NCBI GenBank assembly: GCA_963702535.1
Contig: CAVPDG010000022.1
Span: forward strand, 1 to 64,000
Origin: CAVPDG01 sp963702535
GTDB taxonomy: Bacteria; Chloroflexota; Anaerolineae; Anaerolineales; UBA4823
Direction of reading: 5' to 3'
Length of the DNA: 64,000 bases
The notes beneath the pieces were generated by a model. That model was not told where the DNA came from, made no database searches, and worked only from the letters and a program-made list of their open reading frames with translations. Below, in pieces: positions 17,607 through 26,040 of the stretch. Position 1 is the stretch's first letter. Each line of letters starts with the position of its first letter. The translations under genes were made by a program, and so were the position numbers.

Positions 17607-19792
17607 ATGAAGAAGATCTTTCTAATCGGGGTTCTGGTTTTATTGGCTCTTACCCTGGCAGCCTGTTCGAGCCCCTCCACACCCGAGGCAGTGCCCTGCC
17701 CGAGCGCGGCGCCCTGCCCGACCTGCCCACCACCCTCGGAGGCGCAGCCGGAAGCGCAGACCTGCCCGGAGCCGGTCGTCGAGACCGTGCCCTACCAGGA
17801 GGCGTGGCTTGCTTCCGGTCACGCGGATGCCGGAGCTGCCGCCTTCACCCATTGGAATGAAGAAAATCCCGCCGAAATCCCGGTTACCTGCGCCAAATGT
17901 CACAGCACGCCTGGTTTTCAAGATTTCGTCGGAGCCGATGGCTCAGCCGCCGGCGCGGTTGACCAATCCGCCCCGGTTGGCACCGTGATCACCTGTGAAG
18001 CCTGCCATAACCCGCAGGCAGACGCCCTTACCTCCGTGGTCTTCCCTTCAGGGGCGGAGGTCACCGGATTGGGCGGCGAGGGCAAGGTGTATGCAATGCC
18101 ACCAGGGTCTTGCCTCCAAAGTGCAGGTGGATGAGACGATCAATGAGCTCGGAGTAGCTGCAGACCCCGATACGGTCAATTCCGAGCTGAGCTTCATCAA
18201 TGTTCACTATTTTCCGGCGGGCGCCACCCTGTACGGCAACCAGGCTCTGGGCGGCTACCAGTATGACGGCAAGATGTACGATGGCAAATTCCGCCACACC
18301 GCCGGCATCGATACCTGCTTGGGCTGCCACGACCAGCACACCTCAACCGTCAAGGTCGAGGTGTGCGCCGAATGCCATGCCGGGGTGAGCAAGGTCGAAG
18401 ACCTGCAGAATGTCCGCATGCAGGGCTCCCTGGCGGATTACGACGGCGACGGTAACACAACGGAGGGCATCGCTGCCGAGCTGGATGGGCTGCAAGCCAT
18501 GCTCCTGCAAGGCATCCAGGCATATGGCAGCGAAGTCGCCGGGGCTTCCATCGGTTATACACCGGATGCATATCCCTACTTCTTCATTGATACGAACGAC
18601 GATGGGGAGATCGGCGCCGATGAGGCTGCTTTTGATAACGCCTACAAGTCCTGGACCGCTCGCCTGCTAAAAGCCGCCTATAACTACCAGATGGCTGCCA
18701 AGGATCCGGGTAAGTTTGCCCATAACGCCAAGTATATGATCCAGCTCATGTACGACTCTATCGAAGACCTGAACACTGTCCTGGCGACGCCGGTCGATCT
18801 CACCACGGCTCACCGCCAGGATCCGGGTCACTTCGCCGGCAATACCGAAGCCTTCCGCCATTGGGATGAAGATGGCGAAGTTTCCGCTGCCTGCGTCAAG
18901 TGCCACACGGCTGAAGGTCTGCCCATGTTCATCCACAACAACGCCACGATCGCCGTCGCGCCCAGCAACGGCTTCATGTGCAGCACCTGCCACGATGAAG
19001 CCAATTGGCCCAACCGTTACGTGGTGGATGCGGTTACCTTCCCTTCTGGTGCAAAGCTGACCTTTGGTGAGGGAAAAGACGCCAACCTGTGCTTGATGTG
19101 CCACCAGGGGCAGTCGTCTACACCGCACCGTAAATAGGGCGTTGTCCGGCAAGCCCGCCGATGTCCCAGATAAGACCTTGCGCTTTGCCAACATCCACTA
19201 CTTCGCCGCTGGCGCAACGATCTTCGGCTCAGAAGCGCAAGGCGCTTACGAGTACGACGGCAAGCAATACGACGGCAAGCACCTGCACATCGAGAGCGGT
19301 TTCGATTGCGAGACCTGCCATGATGTCCACGCCTTGAAAGTCAAGACGGAGAACTGCACCGGCTGCCACGCCGCCGCCGCCGATCCCAAAGATCCAAAGA
19401 CCTACCGCATGGATTACAAGGACCCGCAGGATTGGGATGGCGATGGCGACGTCAACGAGGGAGTCAGCGGCGAGCTATCCACCGTCGCCGAGAAACTGTA
19501 CGCCGCCATCCAGGCTTACGCCCGCAGCAAGGGCACACCGATCGTCTATGACGCCCAGATTTACCCCTACTTCCTGGTGGATGCTAACGAAGATGGCGTC
19601 CCCGATACGGGCGAAAATGGACCGCTGGCTTACAACGCCTGGACGCCCAACCTGTTGAAAGCCGCCTATAACTACCAGTACTACCAGAAGGATCCGGGCG
19701 CCTTCGCCCACAATGTCAAGTACGTCTTGCAGGTGATGTACGACAGCATCGAGTCGCTGGGCGGGGATACGCAGGGGTTGATCCGTCCCTGA
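17607..19792 (+). CDS. Ten-heme c-type cytochrome lipoprotein with internal duplication (two frameshifts)
   Basis: About 728 residues after reconstruction. The signal peptide ends in LTLAAC (Cys 20), then a Pro/Cys-rich linker. Two similar halves follow, each with five CxxCH: CAKCH, CEACH, CMQCH, CLGCH, CAECH and CVKCH, CSTCH, CLMCH, CETCH, CTGCH. Each half closes with the same helical block, LLKAAYNYQ then KDPGxFAHNxKYxxQxMYDSIE. Frames change near 18080-18090 (RCMQCH restored) and near 19118-19128 (RTVNRALSGK restored). A GAGGAG site precedes ATG 17607. It is likely an extracytoplasmic electron conduit or terminal reductase fed by the NapC/NirT-like protein. The family of each half is not one I can name. 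Confidence 0.8.
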
Positions 19793-19820
19793 TCCGTCAG
19801 GGAAAGCGCCTGAGATCAAA

Positions 19821-19855
19821 GAGCCAGGCTGGGGGCTGCCCAGCCTGGCTCTTTT
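19821..19855. terminator. Intrinsic terminator, probably bidirectional
   Basis: A perfect 13-bp stem, GAGCCAGGCTGGG (19821-19833) with CCCAGCCTGGCTC (19839-19851), has a 5-base loop and is followed by TTTT. An AAA stretch lies on the left side. It ends the cytochrome operon and may also serve the leftward gene that ends at 19878. Confidence 0.9.
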
Positions 19856-19877
19856 CGTCTCGCGAAACACTAACGTC

Positions 19878-20801
19878 TCATCCAACCCGCAGGCGCGTGC
19901 CACATGTCCGGCAGAAGCGGTCGCTGGAGCCGGCGCGCTTGCCACACTGGTGGCAATAGACATCACTGCTGGTTTCTGCCGCCTGGGGCTCAGCGGGCAC
20001 GGCCGCGCGGCGTCGCCGGCGGGTCTCAGGGCGTTTTTTCTCCCTGCCTGAATGCCAGTACCACACACCGCCCCCCACCAACAAACCCACTCCCAGTAAG
20101 CCCAGGATCCAGGGCAAGGCGCTGCGCAGCGTCCTCGCCGTCGTCGGCGCATCTGTAACCGGCGCGCTGGGTTGCACCTGCAGGCTTTCTGCAGTAAGCG
20201 TATCTGCTCCCTTCTGGTAATCCAACTGGAGGTCGAAAGCCTGCCCGGCAGGCACGGCGCCCACCCGTTTGGTGAAGTAGACAAGCCCGTCCTGCCCGGT
20301 CTCGCTGCTGTCTGCTGCGGGAGAGAGCTTCATCCCCTTGGCTCCAACCGGCTGCTGCACCTGGATGGTCAGGGAATCCACCGGGTAGTCGCCCGCCCAG
20401 CGGTAGATAAACTGTTTATCGCCGTTATCCTTTACCAACGTAGGGTCGTAGTACTCGAGCTGGATCTCCGGGGTGGTGGCTGTGAAATTGATCAGCGCCC
20501 ATTCGCCGTCAATCTGGCGCGTGAAATTGACCGAGCGCAGCATGCCGTCTGCTTCACGCACAGCTACCGCGTTAGGCTCGCCAGCCTCCGCCGGGATACG
20601 CAAGGTCAATTCAGCCGGCAAAGATGCGCTCACCGGCAAGGTAGCGCGGTAGATTACCAGGACACCCGGGGCATCGTATTCAGGCCACAGGTCCACATCC
20701 AGGCTGCTAAAGGTCGGGGTCCCCTGGGCGCGCGCCTGCCAGGTGATCAGCATCAATCCGATCAATACAAGCATCTGTGTTAGCTTACGCCATCGTAACA
20801 T
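19878..20801 (-). CDS. Secreted/membrane protein of unknown function with C-terminal zinc ribbon
   Basis: A 307-residue protein. N-terminal signal peptide (about 1-25, ending QARAQG), a beta-rich extracytoplasmic region of about 190 residues, one transmembrane helix (about 228-248, WILGLLGVGLLVGGGVWYW), a strongly basic stretch, and a cytoplasmic C-terminal zinc ribbon with CHQC and CRTC pairs. The beta domain plus helix plus basic tail resembles the C-terminal half of the diheme lipoprotein at 9037-10934, and the zinc ribbon resembles the CcmI-like protein. I do not recognise a named family. Its position beside the multiheme cytochromes suggests a cytochrome-related role. Confidence 0.72.
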   Translation of the reverse strand: MLRWRKLTQMLVLIGLMLITWQARAQGTPTFSSLDVDLWPEYDAPGVLVIYRATLPVSASLPAELTLRIPAEAGEPNAVAVREADGMLRSVNFTRQIDGEWALINFTATTPEIQLEYYDPTLVKDNGDKQFIYRWAGDYPVDSLTIQVQQPVGAKGMKLSPAADSSETGQDGLVYFTKRVGAVPAGQAFDLQLDYQKGADTLTAESLQVQPSAPVTDAPTTARTLRSALPWILGLLGVGLLVGGGVWYWHSGREKKRPETRRRRRAAVPAEPQAAETSSDVYCHQCGKRAGSSDRFCRTCGTRLRVG

Positions 20802-20880
20802 CTCTCATCCTCGTCGCTATAAGTCGGGGCTGAATTTTACCATGCCCCTGGCAAGGCGGGAAGGCATGACCATGGCTTAC

Positions 20881-21645
20881 CTAAGCGCCAATGGCTGCGC
20901 GCAATTTCTGCGCCAGCTCTCCAAAACGGCTCGTGTAGCGGATCTCCTCTTCGCGCGGGCGGGGCAGGTCGACATCCAGCTCCAGCCGCAGCCTCCCCGG
21001 GCGTGGGGTAAGCACAATCACGCGATCAGCCAGGAAAAGCGCCTCGGAGATAGAATGTGTCACCATCACGACGGTCTTGCGCCGGAGCTGCCAGATGCGC
21101 AGCAATTCCGCGCCCATCCGCTCGCGCGTGAGCGCGTCCAGCCCGCCGAATGGCTCATCCAAGAGCAGCAGGTCGGGGTCATGAACCAGCGCCCGGGCGA
21201 TTGCCACGCGTTGCGCCATGCCGCCCGAGAGGTTGCCTGGCAGCGTATCTTCGAACCCCTGCAGTCCCACCAGCTCAACCAGCTCCTGAGCTCGCTGCTG
21301 CCGCTCCTCTTTAGCCACCCCTTGCACCTCCAACGGCAGCAAGATGTTCTCCATCACCGTCCTCCAGGGCATTAAATTAGCCTTTTGGAAGACAAAACCG
21401 ATCTCCCGGCGCGGGCTTGTCAGGAGTTCGCCGTGGTAGATCACCTCGCCATTCGTGGGCTGCAGCAAGCCGGCCAGGATGCGCAGCAGCGTGCTCTTGC
21501 CGCTTCCTGAGGGTCCCAGGACGCATAGGAATTCCTCCGGCTGGATCGAGAACGAAAGCCGGTCCAGCGCCTGCAATCCGCCGTTGCTATTGCGGAAGAC
21601 GGCGCTTAGCTCCCTCACGACCAGTGCAGGCTCAAGCCCATCCAT
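20881..21645 (-). CDS. ABC transporter ATPase, riboflavin-importer context (SsuB/TauB-like)
   Basis: 254-residue ABC ATPase with Walker A GPSGSGKST, Q-loop FVFQKANLMPW, signature NLSGGMAQRVAIARA, Walker B LLLLDEPFGG and switch His in VTHSISEA. The sequence is of the nitrate/sulfonate/taurine/thiamine-precursor type. ATG 21645 is preferred; a GTG one codon earlier is also possible. It is the last gene of a permease, binding-protein, ATPase set whose leader holds an FMN riboswitch, so it likely powers import of riboflavin or a related flavin (RibZ-like role). Confidence 0.85.
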   Translation of the reverse strand: MDGLEPALVVRELSAVFRNSNGGLQALDRLSFSIQPEEFLCVLGPSGSGKSTLLRILAGLLQPTNGEVIYHGELLTSPRREIGFVFQKANLMPWRTVMENILLPLEVQGVAKEERQQRAQELVELVGLQGFEDTLPGNLSGGMAQRVAIARALVHDPDLLLLDEPFGGLDALTRERMGAELLRIWQLRRKTVVMVTHSISEALFLADRVIVLTPRPGRLRLELDVDLPRPREEEIRYTSRFGELAQKLRAAIGA

Positions 21646-21674
21646 CACTGCTCTTTCCTCATGTCAGCATCCAT

Positions 21675-22676
21675 CTATGGCGTAACAAAAGCATTGGTGT
21701 ACGCCTTGTCCAGCTCCAGGGGCTGGCTTAGCAAGCCCATCGCCAGTAAAGTTTTCTGCATATTTTCCCAGGCTTCCGGCTTCGAGAAGCCCGGCGTGGC
21801 AGTCTGCCAATACGCCATCGAACTCTTCAGGATATCCATCTGCACCGCCTGGTCCGCTTGATCCAAGCCTTCTACGTACTTCTTGCTGATCTCAAAAGCT
21901 TCGTTCGGGTTAGCCAGCGTATCGGCAATGCCGCGCAGGAAAGCCCCTGTCATGCGGCGCACCAGGTCGGGGTTTTCTTGAATGGTGGTCTCGTTTGTGA
22001 TCAAGCCGTTGGATGCCAGGCTCACATAATCCGCCACCCGGATCACATCCAGGTCGATGCCCTGCGCCTTGAGCTGCACCGGCTCGTTATTGGCATAAAT
22101 CACCACCGCCTGCTCCTGGTCTGCCAGCAGCGCCTCCACCTGGTTGAAGCCGATCGAGTCCAGGGTGACGTCGCTCTCCTTCACTCCGGCATGGTCCAGC
22201 AAGGCGCGCAGCCCAATATAGCTGGCGCCGAATAAGCCGGGCAGCCCGATCTTTTTTCCGGCCAGATCTGTAGGGGTACGGATGTTCTGCGCCGTCTTCG
22301 CCGCCACCGCCACCGGGTAATCCTGCCACCAGGCGAGCACGTAAACCACCGGCACGCCCTGGGCGCGCGCCAGCAGCACCTGCTCGCCGGAAGCCAGCGA
22401 GAACTGCAGGTTGTTGGCGCCTACAAGGTTGACGCCGTCCGTCTCAAAGCTGTAATCGAACTGCACATCCAGACCGGCATCCCGGAAATACCCTTTTTCG
22501 GCTGCCACATATAGCGGCGCGTATTGGATATTGGGGATATAGCCCATCGGCAGGCGGATCTGCGCCAGCGGCTGCGAGGTGGCAGTGGGCAGAGGCGCTT
22601 CGGTCTGCGCTCCTGCGCATGCGGTGATCACAAAAGCCAGGCAGAAGAAAATGATGATGATTCTTCGAAGTGACAT
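21675..22676 (-). CDS. ABC substrate-binding lipoprotein, NMT1/THI5-like (RibY-type)
   Basis: About 333 residues. The signal sequence ends in VITAC, a lipobox. The mature part begins IRLPMGYIPNIQYAPLYVAAEKGYF, the hallmark of the SsuA/THI5 family, with DLAGKKIGLPG and a GASYIG loop in the ligand site region. ATG 22676 has an AGGAGC site; an in-frame ATG five codons earlier overlaps the permease stop. In Chloroflexota, binding proteins of this fold next to FMN riboswitches have been predicted to capture riboflavin (RibY). The riboswitch here supports that role over sulfonate or pyrimidine-precursor uptake. Confidence 0.85.
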   Translation of the reverse strand: MSLRRIIIIFFCLAFVITACAGAQTEAPLPTATSQPLAQIRLPMGYIPNIQYAPLYVAAEKGYFRDAGLDVQFDYSFETDGVNLVGANNLQFSLASGEQVLLARAQGVPVVYVLAWWQDYPVAVAAKTAQNIRTPTDLAGKKIGLPGLFGASYIGLRALLDHAGVKESDVTLDSIGFNQVEALLADQEQAVVIYANNEPVQLKAQGIDLDVIRVADYVSLASNGLITNETTIQENPDLVRRMTGAFLRGIADTLANPNEAFEISKKYVEGLDQADQAVQMDILKSSMAYWQTATPGFSKPEAWENMQKTLLAMGLLSQPLELDKAYTNAFVTP

Positions 22677-22687
22677 CTTAGCTCCTG

Positions 22688-23512
22688 TCATTGAGACTGG
22701 GTGGGGTTCTCAGGTTGCTGCTTCCAGGACAGCAGGCGGGATTCCAGCAGGACGACCAGCCCGTACAGGCTGATTGCCAGCGCGATGAGGGTAAAAACAG
22801 CCACAAAAACCAGCGCAGTGTCGTACTGCCCGCGACCCACATTGACCAGGAAACCCAAGCCTCGGTCGGCGCCGACAAACTCACCTACCACCGCGCCGAT
22901 GACCGCCAGCGTTGCTCCAATGCGCAGCCCGCCCAGGAATACGGGCATCGCTGCCGGCACCTCCAACAGTCTTACCGTCTGCCAGCGCGTGGCTTTCAGC
23001 GAGCGCATCAGGTCTTGCAGATCTTCGGGCACCGAGCGGATTCCGACAATCGTATTGACCAGCACCGGGAAGAAAACGATCAAGGCGCAGATCAGCACCT
23101 TGGAGAACATCCCCGGTCCCAACCAGATGATCAGCAAGGGCGCGATTGCCACGATCGGCACAGCCTGGCTGGCGACGATATAGGGGGAGAGGAAGCGCTC
23201 AACGGTCCTGGATTTTGCCAGCACGTACCCCAGCGCCGTGGCAGTACATACCCCCAGGATCAAGCCCGCCAGCACCTCCTGCAGCGTTACCCACAGGTGG
23301 CGGAGCAGGCTGCCATCGAGTAAGACCTGCCACAGGCGCTCCCATACCGTTGCCGGCTTCGGCAGCATCCAGGGCGGCACAACCGCCGTCGCCGTCAACA
23401 AGTACCAGACCATAAACGCCAGTGCAATGGATGGCAGCACCAGCAGTGCCCCCGAGTAACGCAAACTGCGCCGGGGAACATGCGCCTTATTTTCAGAATA
23501 AGCAGCATCCAT
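22688..23512 (-). CDS. ABC transporter permease, SsuC-like (RibX-type)
   Basis: 274 residues with about six transmembrane helices and the BPD_transp_1 EAA-type loop (LMRSLKATRWQTVRLLEVPAAMPVFLGGLRIG). It is the first gene after the FMN riboswitch and its intrinsic terminator, and overlaps the binding-protein gene region. Together the three genes form a complete importer. Regulation by flavin through the riboswitch indicates that FMN sufficiency shuts the operon off. Confidence 0.86.
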   Translation of the reverse strand: MDAAYSENKAHVPRRSLRYSGALLVLPSIALAFMVWYLLTATAVVPPWMLPKPATVWERLWQVLLDGSLLRHLWVTLQEVLAGLILGVCTATALGYVLAKSRTVERFLSPYIVASQAVPIVAIAPLLIIWLGPGMFSKVLICALIVFFPVLVNTIVGIRSVPEDLQDLMRSLKATRWQTVRLLEVPAAMPVFLGGLRIGATLAVIGAVVGEFVGADRGLGFLVNVGRGQYDTALVFVAVFTLIALAISLYGLVVLLESRLLSWKQQPENPTQSQ

Positions 23513-23603
23513 CGAAATCCTCGCTCGCCCAAATAAACAGCGCCCTGAATCGGTTCGATTCGGGGCGCACGTGATCCAGATTCACCTTTGCAGCTCGTTC
23601 CAT

Positions 23604-23633
23604 AAAAAACCCGAAAACCAAGTGGTTTTCGGG
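23604..23633 (-). terminator. Intrinsic terminator, expression platform of the FMN riboswitch
   Basis: Read on the minus strand, CCCGAAAACC pairs perfectly with GGTTTTCGGG (23610-23619 with 23624-23633) around a 4-base loop and is followed by six T (23609-23604). It lies between the aptamer and the permease start at 23512, with no gene of its own to terminate, so it is the off-switch of the riboswitch. Confidence 0.9.
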
Positions 23634-23713
23634 GCGAGATTACAGGAACTGTGGCTGGTTGGTGCTGTTCCTAAGCCTGCCCGCAGCAAGCAAAACCTGG
23701 CGCGGAACAAGCA

Positions 23714-23860
23714 ACCTTCTTTCATCCGGACTATACCGTCGGCTCCGGACTTTCACCGGATCATGCGCCTGGAGGCAATTGCTCCTCAGCGCTCGCGGGC
23801 TATACCGCCGGCCGGGAATTTGGCAGATTCCGCATCTGCGCATCACCCTGCCCCGAAGGT
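23714..23860 (-). ncRNA. FMN riboswitch (RFN element)
   Basis: On the minus strand the region starts with the conserved GGGGCAGGGTGA, contains GGCCGGCGGTATAGCCCGCGAGC, and then GTGAAAGTCCGGAGCCGACGG plus TATAGTCCGGATGAAAGAAGG at the 3' end. These are the paired conserved blocks of the RFN aptamer in the right order and spacing. It is about 147 nt long, lies upstream of the ABC importer genes on the same strand, and is followed by an intrinsic terminator. The aptamer assignment is very secure. Confidence 0.95.
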
Positions 23861-23892
23861 CAATATTCAGTTGAGCAGCGCTTTCATCGTTA

Positions 23893-23911
23893 AATATATC
23901 ACAAAATGTGA
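23893..23911 (-). promoter_or_regulatory. Candidate extended -10 promoter and palindrome upstream of the FMN riboswitch
   Basis: On the minus strand TGATATATT (extended -10) lies about 33 bases before the aptamer. It overlaps an inverted repeat TCACA-N3-TGTGA (23899-23911 on the plus strand reads TCACAAAATGTGA). I see no good -35, as expected for extended -10 promoters. The palindrome could be a regulator site or chance. Confidence 0.4.
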
Positions 23912-23943
23912 CACTTCTGCGCTGGATCGCACCTAATTATAAC

Positions 23944-24552
23944 CTAATCATCCGATCTCCACACCAATCCCGGTATCAGCATCGGCGTGCGCCGCTGATA
24001 ATCCGCATACGCCTGCCCAAATTCGTGCAGCAGCTTGCGCTCCTCGAACAGCGCCCCGACAACAATGTAGATTGTAAGCCCCAGGTTCATTGCCAGCAGG
24101 TTAACCGTCATCACCGGCGTCAGCCAGATGAACACCAACCCAGCCGTGTAAAGCGGGTGGCGCACCCAGCGGTACAGCCCCTTCAACACCAGCCTGGCAG
24201 TCTCACCGGCTATCTCGGGCTGCACAAGCTGCCGGAAACCCAGGAATGACCAGACATCTGTGTGCAATAGTCCCAGGAGCAACGCCGCTACGGCTGCCAG
24301 CTGCCCCACGGAAGTAGCCAGGATCCACGGATAAGGGATGCTGTAAAGCGTGCGGTCCGGCAGCGAGCCGACCAGCACCAGCACGGGCAGGAAGCTCACC
24401 ACGGCAAAAATGTTGTACAACAGGCGGTAAGTGCGGTCCGCCAGCGCGCCGAACCAACGTCGGGCACGCCCCTTTGCCCACAGCGAAGCCAGGAAGGAAT
24501 GCACCCCGCCATAAGCCAGCACGGCGAGCAGCACCAGTCCAGGACTTCCCAT
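23944..24552 (-). CDS. Isoprenylcysteine methyltransferase/NnrU-like membrane protein
   Basis: 202 residues, about five transmembrane helices. The C-terminal part has the phospholipid/isoprenylcysteine methyltransferase-type motif RHPLYTAGLVFIW and EERKLLHEFGQAYADYQRRTP, which forms the SAM site in this superfamily. The N-terminal half (GGVHSFLASLWAKGRARRWFG) resembles NnrU proteins. The start overlaps the SixA stop as TGATG, so it is the last gene of the leftward operon. The methylated substrate is unknown. Confidence 0.75.
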   Translation of the reverse strand: MGSPGLVLLAVLAYGGVHSFLASLWAKGRARRWFGALADRTYRLLYNIFAVVSFLPVLVLVGSLPDRTLYSIPYPWILATSVGQLAAVAALLLGLLHTDVWSFLGFRQLVQPEIAGETARLVLKGLYRWVRHPLYTAGLVFIWLTPVMTVNLLAMNLGLTIYIVVGALFEERKLLHEFGQAYADYQRRTPMLIPGLVWRSDD

Positions 24553-25043
24553 CAGGGCAGCTCTTTCGGTCGCCAGACCATCACCAGCTTACCGCGCGTC
24601 TCATCCGTCAGCGACTGCCAGCGCGGGATATCCAAATCCACCCGGGCAATGGCAGCCGTGGGTAGATTCTCATGCTCGCCGGTCAACATCTCCAGCAGCT
24701 CTTCCAATCCCGGGTTGTGACCGATCACCAGGATGCGCTCATGATGTTCGTCGCTCGCCGCCAGCACTTCGAGATAGGCTTCGGGAGGGGCGGCGTATAA
24801 GTCGTTCACCACCTGGACCTCGCCCTCGTAGCCACTCTGGTCGGCTACGGCTTCCGCCGTATCGCGCGCCCGCCTGGCGCTGGAGGTCAGAATTAAATCG
24901 GGCACCAGATCCAGCTCACGCAACAAGCGACCCATGCGCGGCGCGTTCAGCTTGCCGCGCTTGTTCAGCGGGCGGTCGTGATCATGCAACCCGTTATCTT
25001 CCCAGCTGGATTTTGCATGGCGCATGATCAATAAGGTTATCAT
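24552..25043 (-). CDS. sixA: SixA-type phosphohistidine phosphatase
   Basis: 163-residue histidine phosphatase. The catalytic RHG-type motif is MRHAKSSWED at the N-terminus, with DRPLNKRG following, TSSARRARDTAEAV for the second Arg, and the second catalytic His in ILVIGHNPGLEELLEMLTG. These are the four conserved blocks of SixA, which removes phosphate from histidine phosphotransfer proteins. Two bases separate it from the upstream gene and it overlaps the downstream one, so it is part of the operon led by the zinc-ribbon genes. Confidence 0.88.
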   Translation of the reverse strand: MITLLIMRHAKSSWEDNGLHDHDRPLNKRGKLNAPRMGRLLRELDLVPDLILTSSARRARDTAEAVADQSGYEGEVQVVNDLYAAPPEAYLEVLAASDEHHERILVIGHNPGLEELLEMLTGEHENLPTAAIARVDLDIPRWQSLTDETRGKLVMVWRPKELP

Positions 25044-25044
25044 C

Positions 25045-25563
25045 TCAATCCACTCCTGATTTGGCGCTCTCCACTCGATAGCGGAAATCGCAAAACGGTG
25101 CGCCTTCCATGATCGTTTGCGTGCGTCGCAGCCTGACCTCGGGATTGAAACCCTCGATCAGGGCGTAATCCCGGTTGCACGAGAGCAGCCCGCCCAGCTC
25201 CATGATACCGAGAGCATGGTACATCTCAGCGTAGCGGCAGCGGGTGACATCGAATGAGAACTCATTTTCGTTCTCCTCCAGTACATCGATGACCAGGGCG
25301 CCGTCCTTCATCCAGGCTTTCAGCGACCGGGAAAAATGAGCCAGCGAACAGCCGCCGTACTGCTCGGCAAGCTGCGCGCCTTGCTCTCGGGCGATCTGTA
25401 CGATAACCTGCCGGGTGATCTCCAGCACCCTCTCCCGCTCGAACTCGCCGGCGAGCGCTGCCAGCACCGGCGCCAGGATGCGCGCCTCGATCTCTCTGCG
25501 GGTCAGCACCCCCATCGCGTTCAGGTCGCTGCTAGCCGGAGGCAAGTTTCGCAGGTCATCCAT
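25045..25563 (-). CDS. L-2-amino-thiazoline-4-carboxylate hydrolase-like protein
   Basis: 172 residues matching the ATC hydrolase-like family (ATC acts in L-cysteine formation from thiazoline in Pseudomonas). Visible family blocks are GVLTRREIEARILAP near the N-terminus, FSFDVTRCRYAEMYHALG, GGLLSCNRDYALIEGF, and the closing RTQTIMEGAPFCDFRY. The conserved Cys residues in TRCRYA, LSCNRD and FCDF are present. Members are widespread in anaerobes where ATC itself is unlikely, so the true substrate is uncertain. It is spaced 3 bases from the CBS gene upstream and 1 from sixA downstream. Confidence 0.78.
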   Translation of the reverse strand: MDDLRNLPPASSDLNAMGVLTRREIEARILAPVLAALAGEFERERVLEITRQVIVQIAREQGAQLAEQYGGCSLAHFSRSLKAWMKDGALVIDVLEENENEFSFDVTRCRYAEMYHALGIMELGGLLSCNRDYALIEGFNPEVRLRRTQTIMEGAPFCDFRYRVESAKSGVD

Positions 25564-25566
25564 GCC

Positions 25567-26004
25567 TTAAGATCGCCTACCCGAAATGTAGCTCTCCAGC
25601 TGCTCGATGACGAACTTCTGGTCTGAGATGATCGCCTTGACCACATCGCCGATCGAGATCACCCCCAGGATCTGCCCGCCCTCGACCACCGGCAGGTGGC
25701 GGAAGCGCTTTTCCGTCATCAGCGCCATGCACTCCGCAATGCTCTGCTCCGCTCCTACCGTCACCACGTCCGGGCTCATGACCTCGCTCACCTGCGTCTC
25801 CGCCGAGGTTTTGCCGTGCAGAATGACCTTACGGGCGTAGTCGCGCTCAGAAAAAATGCCTACCAGCTTACCCTCCGCCAGCACCAGCAGGGCGCCGATT
25901 TCTTTATCCGCCATCAATTGCAGCGCAGAATACACCATCGCCGTAGGCTCAACCGACCAGACCTGCGAGCCCTTGTTCTTCAAGATCTGCCTCACCGTCA
26001 CCAT
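25567..26004 (-). CDS. CBS-domain pair protein
   Basis: 145 residues consisting of two CBS domains (about 8-65 and 75-132), with the typical IFSERDYARKVILHG and MALMTEKRFRHLPVVEGG segments. Such stand-alone proteins bind adenine nucleotides or SAM and act as regulators. It sits between the HerA-like ATPase gene and the ATC-hydrolase-like gene in a tight operon, so it may sense energy state for that system. Confidence 0.88.
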   Translation of the reverse strand: MVTVRQILKNKGSQVWSVEPTAMVYSALQLMADKEIGALLVLAEGKLVGIFSERDYARKVILHGKTSAETQVSEVMSPDVVTVGAEQSIAECMALMTEKRFRHLPVVEGGQILGVISIGDVVKAIISDQKFVIEQLESYISGRRS

Positions 26005-26040
26005 CGCTTGCCTCCTCCACTAACTGCAAAGATTTGTTAC

